NCBI GenBank assembly: GCA_900754495.1
Contig: CAAEDC010000135.1
Coordinates: 1 to 13,531 of the forward strand
DNA: 13,531 nucleotides
Direction of reading: 5' to 3'
From: Eggerthellaceae bacterium
Lineage (GTDB): Bacteria; Actinomycetota; Coriobacteriia; Coriobacteriales; Eggerthellaceae
Positions 1-4,978 of the stretch are shown in pieces. Below the pieces are notes generated by a model. It was not told the DNA's origin and made no database searches. It was given only the letters and a program-made list of their open reading frames with translations. Numbering within the stretch: the first letter of the stretch is position 1; the number at the start of each line of letters is the position of its first letter. A program made the translations under genes and the position numbers.

Positions 1-482
1 AGGCCGGCGATCTTGCCGGCGTCCTTGGTGGCCTGGCGCTGAGCGTCGTTGAAGTACGCCGGGACGGTGATGACCGCCTGGGTCACCGGGCCGCCGAGCT
101 GCTTCTCGGCGTCGGCCTTCATCTTCTGCAGCACCATCGCCGAGATCTCCTCGGGGGTGTAGTCCTTGCCGTCGATGTCGACGACCGCGCGGCCGTCCTT
201 GCCCTTGCGGACGTTGTAGCTGATGGTCTTGCGCTCTTCGGCGGTCTCATCGTAGGAGCGGCCGATGAAGCGCTTCACGGACGACACGGTGTTCTCGGGG
301 TTGGTGACCGCCTGGTTCTTAGCGGCCTTGCCGACCACGCGCTCGCCGTCCTTGCGGAAGCCCTCCACGGACGGGGTGGTGCGGTCGCCTTCGGCGTTCA
401 CCAGGATTTCGGGCTCGCTGCCCTCCATGACCGCCATAGCCGAGTTCGTCGTGCCAAGGTCGATACCAAGAATCTTAGCCAT
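1..482 (-). CDS. dnaK: Molecular chaperone DnaK (Hsp70), N-terminal part, runs off the window
   Basis: DnaK is the ATP-driven cytoplasmic Hsp70 that binds exposed hydrophobic peptides and works with DnaJ and GrpE. The first 160 codons are visible, all in the nucleotide-binding domain. Seen directly: the phosphate-1 loop [16 protein letters not shown] near residue 6, then [14 protein letters not shown], and [20 protein letters not shown] near the visible end. The segment after SSVKRF carries an insertion ([19 protein letters not shown]) that is absent from the second Hsp70 in this window. The ATG at 482 follows a purine-rich ribosome site (GAGGAAGCAGGAA). The rest of the gene lies left of the window; grpE, dnaJ and a regulator often follow, but none can be seen. 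I found no CIRCE or full HAIR operator in the upstream region. Identity is certain; only completeness is lacking. Confidence 0.97.
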   Translation of the reverse strand, partial: MAKILGIDLGTTNSAMAVMEGSEPEILVNAEGDRTTPSVEGFRKDGERVVGKAAKNQAVTNPENTVSSVKRFIGRSYDETAEERKTISYNVRKGKDGRAVVDIDGKDYTPEEISAMVLQKMKADAEKQLGGPVTQAVITVPAYFNDAQRQATKDAGKIAG

Positions 483-514
483 TTCCTGCTTCCTCTCTGT
501 CGGAGTACCGGGGC

Positions 515-585
515 TTGAGCGCCGTATCGCGCCCGCCCCGAAAGGGGGTGGGCCCTGCCGCGCCTTGTGCGCCTGCACGGCTCAA
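515..585 (-). promoter_or_regulatory. Possible long-range stem in the dnaK leader
   Basis: Inside the dnaK leader the hexamers TTGAGC (515-520) and GCTCAA (580-585) are inverted repeats, extended by CGT/ACG (523-525 with 577-579) past a 2-base bulge. They could close a stem around a loop of about 50 nt in the mRNA. The halves also resemble HspR HAIR half-sites (CTTGAG/CTCAAG), but the spacing is far too long for a normal HAIR operator. Function unknown. Confidence 0.25.
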
Positions 586-604
586 ACCGTTTTCAACGAT
601 TGGA

Positions 605-633
605 ACTATATAATCTAAGTCTGTCACTGTCAA
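605..633 (-). promoter_or_regulatory. Sigma-70-type promoter of dnaK
   Basis: On the minus strand a perfect -35 box TTGACA (628-633) is followed after exactly 17 bases by TATAGT (605-610). Transcription would start near 598, giving a leader of about 115 nt before the dnaK ATG. The promoter sits in a short AT-rich island in otherwise GC-rich DNA. It looks strong and constitutive. No known heat-shock operator overlaps it. Confidence 0.8.
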
Positions 634-696
634 GTTAGTTACCATTTTGTCATATAAGATTTTTGAAGCATCTATATATAGGTAAACGAGGGCACG

Positions 697-720
697 AAAA
701 AAGCCCCTTGAAGGGGCTTT
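697..720 (-). terminator. Rho-independent terminator facing dnaK
   Basis: Seen from the minus strand, AAAGCCCC and GGGGCTTT form a GC-rich stem around a short loop, ended by a run of six T (complement of 697-702). It would stop leftward transcripts from the ferredoxin region before they reach the dnaK promoter. The T run is on the minus-strand side, which fixes the orientation. Confidence 0.7.
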
Positions 721-757
721 GGAAACGGGGATCCACCGCAGATCGATCGAAAGCCAT

Positions 758-781
758 CGAGCGGAGTCGAGGTGCGCTCCA
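758..781. repeat. Direct repeat copy A (24 bp)
   Basis: This stretch (starting CGAGCGGAGTCGAGG, ending TGCGCTCCA) matches 963-986 at 22 of 24 positions, 205 bases away. Each copy lies downstream (plus-strand sense) of a minus-strand terminator hairpin with an A6 tract (697-702 and 894-899) and is followed by a GAGAAA tract. This suggests a diverged tandem duplication of about 205 bases. Confidence 0.6.
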
Positions 782-814
782 AATGAGAAAAAGTGACTGT
801 CCCTTTTTCTCATT
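782..814. repeat. Perfect 12-bp hairpin, REP-like
   Basis: AATGAGAAAAAG (782-793) and CTTTTTCTCATT (803-814) are exact inverted repeats around the 9-base loop TGACTGTCC. The centre GTGACTGTCCC resembles the GGGACTGTCCC core of dispersed REP palindromes associated with Y1 (RAYT) transposases. It lies in non-coding DNA. It could also act as a plus-strand terminator, because the right arm carries a T5 tract. Confidence 0.5.
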
Positions 815-893
815 CCCGTCAGCGAGAAGGGCCCTGGTGCCGGAGATCGTGGGGATCGCGAGGACGCCGCGTGCTTCGGTAGATCCAAACATG

Positions 894-924
894 AAAAAAC
901 CCCTGCAAAGAGGCATAGGGGGTT
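894..924 (-). terminator. Rho-independent terminator, minus strand
   Basis: On the minus strand AACCCC (from 919-924) pairs with GGGGTT (898-903). An inner TGC/GCA stem closes a small loop, and a run of six T follows (complement of 894-899). It lies in tandem behind the ferredoxin gene and in front of the similar hairpin at 697-720. Confidence 0.6.
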
Positions 925-962
925 CGCCGCAATACAGGAGCCACAGATAGATGAAAAGTCAG

Positions 963-986
963 CGAGCGGCGGCGAGGTGCGCTCCA
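963..986. repeat. Direct repeat copy B (24 bp)
   Basis: Second copy of the 24-base element at 758-781, differing at two positions. Its end (GCGCTCCA) also forms the left outer arm of the large hairpin at 979-1053, so the repeat and the secondary structure are interlocked here. The 9-mer GTCAGCGAG just before it (958-966) also recurs at 818-826. Confidence 0.6.
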
Positions 987-1053
987 GAGACGAGAAAGCC
1001 CCCTGCGATTGGACTTCGGTCCATCGCAGGGGGCTTGAACGGCTCTGGAGCGC
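979..1053. terminator. Large two-part hairpin downstream of the ferredoxin gene
   Basis: The outer arms GCGCTCCAGAG (979-989) and CTCTGGAGCGC (1043-1053) pair perfectly over 11 bp. Inside, 996-1014 pairs with 1019-1036 (core AAGCCCCCTGCGAT / ATCGCAGGGGGCTT, one bulged T at 1010) around a TTCG loop closed by C-G, the very stable cUUCGg form on the plus strand. On the minus strand the inner stem ends in TTTCTC, a weak T run. It probably serves as a leftward terminator or 3'-end stabiliser for the ferredoxin mRNA. Confidence 0.55.
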
Positions 1054-1079
1054 GCATCGACGCCGCGCAGCGTCGAGCA

Positions 1080-1107
1080 GTTCCGGCGGCCGTCAGGCCG
1101 CCGGAAC
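1080..1107. terminator. Perfect 12-bp hairpin right after the ferredoxin stop
   Basis: GTTCCGGCGGCC (1080-1091) and GGCCGCCGGAAC (1096-1107) are exact inverted repeats with the loop GTCA. The hairpin lies only 4 bases past the ferredoxin stop codon. There is no T run, so it is more likely a 3'-end stability element than a complete intrinsic terminator; the tandem hairpins further left can finish the job. Confidence 0.55.
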
Positions 1108-1111
1108 GCAT

Positions 1112-1300
1112 CTAGTCTTCGACGACCTCCGTGATGGCGCCCATCGGGCACTCCTCGACGCAGTCACCGCAAGCGACGCACGCCTCCTCGTTCACGACCT
1201 CGGCAGCGCCGCCGACCACTTCCAGGACCTCCTGCGGGCAAGCGTCGACGCAGATGCCGCAACCGATGCACTCATCAGCTTCGATAATAGGATGGGACAT
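1112..1300 (-). CDS. 2[4Fe-4S] ferredoxin, 62 aa
   Basis: A small soluble electron carrier of the clostridial 8Fe-8S type. Two cluster motifs are plain: CIGCGICVDACP (Cys 11, 14, 17, 21) and CVACGDCVEECP (Cys 41, 44, 47, 51), each of the CxxCxxCxxxCP form, so all eight ligands are present. The protein is very acidic, as is usual in this family, and its length of 62 residues is close to the family norm of 55-60. The ATG at 1300 follows an AAGGAG ribosome site. The gene has its own promoter and is trailed by several hairpins, so it is probably monocistronic and well expressed. It lies downstream of hypE, so it could serve hydrogenase or other redox enzymes, but the sequence names no partner. 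Confidence 0.95.
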   Translation of the reverse strand: MSHPIIEADECIGCGICVDACPQEVLEVVGGAAEVVNEEACVACGDCVEECPMGAITEVVED

Positions 1301-1370
1301 GATCGTTCTCCTTCTCGTCTGACAAACCCGCCGCGGATGCGCCGGGGTCCCCCATAAACTGCATGGACGC

Positions 1371-1398
1371 AAGATACCACGTTTCCCCGCCGATGCAA
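1371..1398 (-). promoter_or_regulatory. Promoter of the ferredoxin gene
   Basis: On the minus strand TTGCAT (1393-1398) and TATCTT (1371-1376) are separated by 16 bases, each matching consensus at 4 of 6 positions. Transcription would begin near 1364, giving a leader of about 64 nt. The promoter lies between hypE and the ferredoxin gene, which supports separate expression of the ferredoxin. Confidence 0.5.
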
Positions 1399-1494
1399 GA
1401 AAAAATAGGGAGCCGTGCGGCAACAGATGGATGACGGGCGCGCCATGAGGCAGATATGCTGCGTGGAGAACGCGGAGCCATCTTCCCGAAACCC

Positions 1495-2517
1495 CTAGCA
1501 GATGCGCGGCAACTGCTCTCCGACCAGCATGTCGAGGATGCGCGTGCCGCCGAACGCCGTGCGCAAGAACACCTTCGATCCGCGCTCGGGCTGCGCCTCG
1601 GTCACCTCGCCGATGATGGCGGCATCGGCGCCGTAGGGGTTCGCCCTCATCGCCGCCAGGGCGGCCTCGGCCTCGTCCGCCGCGACGACGCACACCATCT
1701 TGCCCTCGTTGGCGACCTGGAGCACGTCGTAACCCAGCATATCGCAAGCGCCCTGGACCGCCGGCTTCACCGGCACGGCGTCCTCCTCGATGACCATGCC
1801 GACGCCCGCCTGGCCCGCAAGCTCGTTGAGCGTGGAGGCAAGACCGCCGCGCGTGGGGTCGCGGAAGCAGCGCGTATGGGGCGCCGCAGCCAGCACGTCG
1901 GCGATCAGATGGTTGAGAGGGGCCGCATCGCTTTGCAGATCGGCGGAGAATCCCAGGCCTTCGCGGCAGCTCATGATGGTGATGCCGTGGTCGCCCAGCG
2001 TGCCCGACACCAGCACCGCATCGCCTGGCCGGCATTGCGCGCCGCCCAGCTCGATGCCCGGCGCCAGCACGCCGACGCCGCTCGTGTTGATGTAGACGCC
2101 GTCGCCGTGGCCGCGGTTGACCACCTTGGTGTCGCCCGTGACGAGCGCGACGCCCGCCTCACGCGCCACCTCGGCCATCGAGGCGCAGATGCGCTTGAGG
2201 TCCTCGATGGGGAAACCTTCCTCGAGGATGAAGCCGCAGCTGAGGTACAGGGGGCGCGCGCCGCTGGTGGCGACGTCGTTGACGGTGCCGCACACCGCGA
2301 GCCTGCCGATGTCCCCTCCGGGAAAGAAATGCGGCGTCACCACGAAGCTGTCCGTGGAGAACGCCAGCCGCTCGCCCTCCCCGAGCGCGGGCAGCACCGC
2401 GGCGTCGTCGCCGCGCAGCAGCTCGTCGCCGGCGTACGCGGCGAAGAACACCTCGTCGATGATGCGCTTCATCATGGTGCCGCCGCTGCCGTGGCCGAGC
2501 ATCACCGTTGTATCCAT
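1495..2517 (-). CDS. hypE: Hydrogenase expression/formation protein HypE
   Basis: HypE makes the cyanide ligands of the [NiFe]-hydrogenase active site. HypF carbamoylates its C-terminal cysteine, HypE dehydrates this with ATP to a thiocyanate, and CN is passed on to the HypCD complex. Seen here: an N-terminal LGHGSGG start, the PurM/AIR-synthase-type nucleotide motif RGDDAAVLP, TVNDVATSGARP, GDTKVV with NRGHGDGVYI, FRDPTRGGLASTLNELA, and the family-defining C-terminus PRIC with the acceptor cysteine as last residue. The 340-residue length is typical. The ATG at 2517 has an AAGGAGGAA site 7 bases upstream, preferred over in-frame upstream ATGs. nikR lies 151 bases upstream on the same strand. 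No other hyp genes or hydrogenase subunits are in the window. Confidence 0.96.
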   Translation of the reverse strand: MDTTVMLGHGSGGTMMKRIIDEVFFAAYAGDELLRGDDAAVLPALGEGERLAFSTDSFVVTPHFFPGGDIGRLAVCGTVNDVATSGARPLYLSCGFILEEGFPIEDLKRICASMAEVAREAGVALVTGDTKVVNRGHGDGVYINTSGVGVLAPGIELGGAQCRPGDAVLVSGTLGDHGITIMSCREGLGFSADLQSDAAPLNHLIADVLAAAPHTRCFRDPTRGGLASTLNELAGQAGVGMVIEEDAVPVKPAVQGACDMLGYDVLQVANEGKMVCVVAADEAEAALAAMRANPYGADAAIIGEVTEAQPERGSKVFLRTAFGGTRILDMLVGEQLPRIC

Positions 2518-2668
2518 GTACGTTCCTCCTTTTTCGGCGCGCATGCGCCGTCCGGCTCGTCGCGCGTCGGACCATCCCGCCCATCCGCAGCGTCGCGGCG
2601 CGATGCCCTGACGGCGAGGGCGCTGGGGCTCCAGCCCCATCGCATCGCGCGGCGCGATCGCCCGCGTC

Positions 2669-3091
2669 CTACGGCTGCGGATTCGCCGTCGTCGTGACCA
2701 GGCGGCCGTTGCGCACGCCCTTCGTTCCCAGGATGAGGTTCGCGATCTCCTGGACGATCTCCGTCTCGCCGCGCAGCACGATCACCTCGAGGCAGTTGTG
2801 CTGGTCGAGGTGGATGTGCATCGACGAGATGATGTAGTCGAAATAAGAATGCTGGATGCTATGCAGCTTTTCCTGAAGGTCGCTCGCATGGTGGTCGAAC
2901 GCGATGGTGAGCGTCCCCACCACCTCCACGCCGGGGGTGGCGCACTCGTCTTCGACCAGCGCGTCGCGCACCAGGTCGCGCACGACCTCGCTGCGGTTCT
3001 TCGCCAGGCCGCGCCGCGCCACCAGCTGGTCGAAGCGCATGAGGAGCTCTTCGGGCATCGCCACGGAAAAGCGCATCAGATCCTGTGCCAT
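2669..3091 (-). CDS. nikR: Nickel-responsive regulator NikR
   Basis: NikR is a ribbon-helix-helix repressor that senses Ni(II) and represses nickel uptake genes. Residues 1-50 form the RHH DNA-binding part (MRFSVAMPEELLMRFDQLV, then KNRSEVVRDLVRDAL). Residues 55-135 form the ACT-like tetramerisation and metal-binding domain. The high-affinity nickel ligands line up exactly with E. coli H76, H87, H89 and C95 as H81, H92, H94 and C100, with spacings of 11, 2 and 6. The length of 140 is near the family norm. The ATG at 3091 has only a weak ribosome site (GCGGAA), so translation may depend on the gene 24 bases upstream. With hypE downstream, the likely role is matching nickel import to hydrogenase maturation. 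Confidence 0.96.
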   Translation of the reverse strand: MAQDLMRFSVAMPEELLMRFDQLVARRGLAKNRSEVVRDLVRDALVEDECATPGVEVVGTLTIAFDHHASDLQEKLHSIQHSYFDYIISSMHIHLDQHNCLEVIVLRGETEIVQEIANLILGTKGVRNGRLVTTTANPQP

Positions 3092-3115
3092 ACGTCGGTT
3101 CCGCCCGCGCGCCCG

Positions 3116-3370
3116 CTACACCAGGCTGACGGTGACGTTGGCCGCCGCCTCCGCATCATCCTCGAGCGCGTCGCGCGCCTCGTCGAGCTTGGCGCGCACG
3201 TCGTCGAGCAGCGCCTGCGCCTCGTGCAGCTTCTTCGAGACCGTGTCGAACCCGGCATCGCCGGCGGTGTGGGCCAGATTGTGGGCCCAGCGGCGCTCCA
3301 GCTTCACATGGTCGTCGATCTGCTCGATCATAGTTTCGAACTGGCCGGTGTTGACTCCGTTGGTGCACAT
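3116..3370 (-). CDS. Small helical protein of unknown function, 84 aa
   Basis: I do not recognise this family. It is supported as a gene by a strong AGGAGG ribosome site 5 bases before the ATG at 3370, good reading-frame composition, and tight spacing (24 bases) to nikR. The protein is predicted almost entirely helical. A first helix (about residues 10-35) carries E16, D19, H21, E25, H30 and H34; a second (about 42-75) has a heptad-like KKLHEAQALLDDVRAKLDEA and looks like an amphipathic coiled coil. It has one Cys (C2) and no signal peptide or membrane segment. The His/Glu/Asp-rich first helix next to NikR invites the idea of a metal-binding or metal-handling helper, but that is guesswork from position and composition. 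Confidence 0.75.
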   Translation of the reverse strand: MCTNGVNTGQFETMIEQIDDHVKLERRWAHNLAHTAGDAGFDTVSKKLHEAQALLDDVRAKLDEARDALEDDAEAAANVTVSLV

Positions 3371-3449
3371 GATGTCCTCCTGTTCGCGGCCGCCGCGCAT
3401 CGGGCGGGAACCCGGGGCGCGGCGGCAGCACAACCGATTCGCTGAATGT

Positions 3450-3458
3450 TGCTATGAT
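3450..3458 (+). promoter_or_regulatory. Extended -10 promoter for the 3502 gene
   Basis: The string TGCTATGAT (3450-3458) is an extended -10 element (TGnTATAAT type) without a clear -35 box. Transcription would start near 3465, 37 bases before the GTG chosen for the next gene. Because the ATG at 3454 lies inside this -10 box, that ATG is an unlikely start. Confidence 0.45.
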
Positions 3459-3501
3459 AGGCTCATTATCGACAGACGGCGGATCGAATGCAGGAGCGAG
3501 T

Positions 3502-3966
3502 GTGAAAAAATCTGCAAATGGTAACATGTACGAGGTAGCCGCCCGGGAAGCCGGGGAGCTGTTCGCCGCGCACCTGGACGGATCCCCCTTGCCGCTCGTC
3601 TGCGTGCTCAGCGGCAAAGCGCTGCCCGAACAGGCTCGCGCCGCCCTCGCAAGCTCCGCCCGGTCGCTCGGATACGGCGACGCCTGCGCGTTCGCCGCGT
3701 TGGAGGGACCCGACGGGACGCTCGACGTCAGTTCGCTGCTTTTACTCGTCGAGGGCCTCGACCCGCTTTGCCTGATCGCCGCGGACGCGGATGCTGCGCG
3801 GCTCCTCTCCGAAGCCTACCGCTGCCCCGTCCCCCACGGACAGCCGTCGCGCATCATGGGGCGCCCCGTCGTGGCGTTCTCCTCATTCGCATCGATGCTC
3901 GCAAACGACGACGACAAGCAGGCCGCTTGGGCGCTGTTGAAGAAACTCCCCCGGCGCGGCGCGTAG
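3502..3966 (+). CDS. Hypothetical protein, 154 aa
   Basis: No family recognised. The frame is open from 3454, but I start it at the GTG at 3502: AGGAG lies 6 bases upstream, and the ATG at 3454 falls within the likely promoter. The protein appears globular, alternating hydrophobic strands and helices (PLPLVCVLSG, then VSSLLLLVEGLDPLCLIAAD near the middle). The conserved-looking end runs GRPVVAFSSFASMLANDDDK. It has no signal peptide or membrane segment. GC content and codon choice match the neighbours. It is transcribed away from the nikR group and closed by a strong terminator at 4023-4058, so it is a single-gene unit. Confidence 0.7.
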   Translation: MKKSANGNMYEVAAREAGELFAAHLDGSPLPLVCVLSGKALPEQARAALASSARSLGYGDACAFAALEGPDGTLDVSSLLLLVEGLDPLCLIAADADAARLLSEAYRCPVPHGQPSRIMGRPVVAFSSFASMLANDDDKQAAWALLKKLPRRGA

Positions 3967-4021
3967 ACAATCTCCCGCAACTACGCGCACAGAGCGGGTT
4001 CCCGGCACAAATCCGCCCACA

Positions 4022-4099
4022 ATAGTAAAAGGCCGCGGGGGGAAGCGGCCTTTTACTAGACGAGTGAAACGAGGAGAAGAGGGAATTGATCTCATCGCA
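4022..4099 (-). ncRNA. Candidate small RNA of about 75-80 nt
   Basis: This is inferred from a promoter (4106-4134) and a terminator (4023-4058) that face the same way with no credible protein gene between. The RNA would begin near TTGCGATGAG, carry a pyrimidine-rich single-stranded stretch (CCCTCTTCTCCTCG) able to pair with Shine-Dalgarno purines, and end in the 14-bp hairpin. If it reads past the terminator it would become antisense to the 3502 gene. No homology to a known RNA family was recognised. Confidence 0.35.
4023..4058. terminator. Perfect 14-bp bidirectional terminator
   Basis: TAGTAAAAGGCCGC (4023-4036) and GCGGCCTTTTACTA (4045-4058) are exact inverted repeats with an 8-base purine loop. 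Each strand ends the stem in TTTT, so it can stop both the plus-strand 3502 gene and the leftward transcript expected from the promoter at 4106-4134. Confidence 0.85.
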
Positions 4100-4134
4100 A
4101 TACAAATAGTATGCGATGGATTATCTCTAGTCAA
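4093..4134 (-). promoter_or_regulatory. Minus-strand promoter with a dyad operator over its -10 box
   Basis: On the minus strand TTGACT (4129-4134) and TACTAT (4106-4111) are spaced 17 bases apart, a good sigma-70 promoter. An inverted repeat overlaps the -10 box: CATCGCA (4093-4099) with TGCGATG (4112-4118), extended inwards by TAC/GTA around AAATA, with one extra base on the left. A regulator bound there would block the promoter. The start would be near 4099. No protein gene lies downstream on that strand before the terminator. Confidence 0.55.
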
Positions 4135-4511
4135 GAATATTTTTAGATCGAATTAAATTTTTCCGTTCACGGGTTCCCGGCAGCCGTCCGCCGCGCGCAA
4201 GGGAGCGAAGAAAACGCCCCTGCGCTTCCGCGCCCATCCACTGACGATCCTGCGAGGCGGTTGCGACTTGCGAGCATGCGCGCTCCCTATCCGCAGCAAG
4301 GAAAGCCTCCGCTTCTCTGTCGCACGCATCGCCGCATGCCGCCCCTGCGCAGCCAACATCGGCGGCGCCGGCCCGCGGTGCCGCGGCGTGGCTCATCGGG
4401 CATCGTCTCCCGATGCGGCCTATTCGTGCGTTACTTGTGAATTTAAATCAACGATTGACTGTCCTTCCCCCTGCGCGGAACGGCGATCGGCCAAGTTTCG
4501 CTAAGGTTTTC
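4135..4511. other. Gene-poor stretch of about 375 bases
   Basis: The first 30 bases are AT-rich (ATATTTTTAGATCGAATTAAA), then the sequence turns GC-rich. An 89-codon frame on the minus strand (4127-4396) is open, but its Ala/Arg/Cys-rich product looks like a GC-driven frame and has no convincing ribosome site. No tRNA, IS element or clear promoter was found. An AT-rich patch near 4437-4460 (GAATTTAAATCAACG) may belong to the promoter of the operon that follows, but no box pair with good spacing stands out. Confidence 0.4.
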
Positions 4512-4559
4512 ATGAAAAGAAACGCGTCCGACGAGGAGAGCAAGGCGAACCCGACATGA
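4512..4559 (+). CDS. Possible 15-codon leader peptide
   Basis: An ATG at 4512 opens a frame reading MKRNASDEESKANPT and stopping at the TGA at 4557-4559. That TGA overlaps the ATG of the zinc-ribbon gene in the arrangement ATGA, the classic sign of translational coupling. A weak AAGG precedes the ATG. The main gene itself lacks a well-placed ribosome site, which makes coupling plausible. It could equally be chance. Confidence 0.3.
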   Translation: MKRNASDEESKANPT

Positions 4560-4972
4560 AAGGCTTTTTCGATAGATTGCGATGGCGTCTGTCCCTGTGG
4601 TTGGAAGGACGCTACGGCGCGGACAGCCTGTCGAACGTGCTGAACATGGTCGGCCTCGCGCTGCTGCTGATCGCGGTGCTCACGGGCCTCACCCTGCTGT
4701 GGGCGTTCGCCATGGGCGTCATCCTCCTGTCCGCATTCCGCACGTTCTCGAAGAACATCCCCCAGCGCGAGCGTGAGAACGAGGCGTGGCTGAGCCTGAT
4801 CGCCAAGCCGAAGGAGACGATCTCGCTTGCCCGCAAGGCGTGGGCCAACCGCGCGACGACGAAATACTTCCGCTGCAAGGGCTGCGGCGCGGTGCTGTCG
4901 GTCCCCAAAGGCAAGGGGAAGCTGCGCGTCACCTGCCCGAAATGCCACTGGCAGACCGAGAAGAAATCGTAA
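4556..4972 (+). CDS. Membrane-anchored zinc-ribbon protein, 138 aa
   Basis: Layout: a short basic, amphipathic N-terminus (residues 1-25); a long hydrophobic stretch from about 27 to 62 (MVGLALLLIAVLTGLTLLWA, then FAMGVILLSAF), probably a two-helix hairpin; a charged linker (65-100); and a C-terminal zinc ribbon with C107, C110, C127 and C130 (CKGC...CPKC). The ribbon reads VPKGKGKLRVTCPKC, a form common in small ribbons of unclear partner. With the N-terminal Lys/Arg inside and an even number of helices, the ribbon would face the cytoplasm. It opens a run of four genes (6 bases to the next) ending in an Hsp70, so it may anchor or recruit the chaperone at the membrane. That role is inference from context. 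Ribosome site weak (AAGGCG); the start may be coupled to a leader frame. Confidence 0.85.
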   Translation: MKGFFDRLRWRLSLWLEGRYGADSLSNVLNMVGLALLLIAVLTGLTLLWAFAMGVILLSAFRTFSKNIPQRERENEAWLSLIAKPKETISLARKAWANRATTKYFRCKGCGAVLSVPKGKGKLRVTCPKCHWQTEKKS

Positions 4973-4978
4973 GCGCCG

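Noticed and set aside
1456-2697. 413-codon plus-strand frame opposite hypE
   Set aside because: His/Arg/Ala-rich antisense shadow of hypE, which has clear motifs, a ribosome site and the PRIC end.
3454-3466. ATGA-N5-TCAT dyad as a NikR operator
   Set aside because: NikR half-sites are separated by about 16 bases, not 5, and only four bases per half match.
3454-3501. Upstream ATG start for the 3502 gene
   Set aside because: The ATG lies inside an extended -10 box and lacks a ribosome site; the GTG at 3502 has AGGAG at good spacing.
4127-4396. 89-codon minus-strand frame, Ala/Arg/Cys-rich
   Set aside because: No good ribosome site, composition typical of non-coding frames in GC-rich DNA, no family resemblance; kept only as a remark on the gene-poor stretch.
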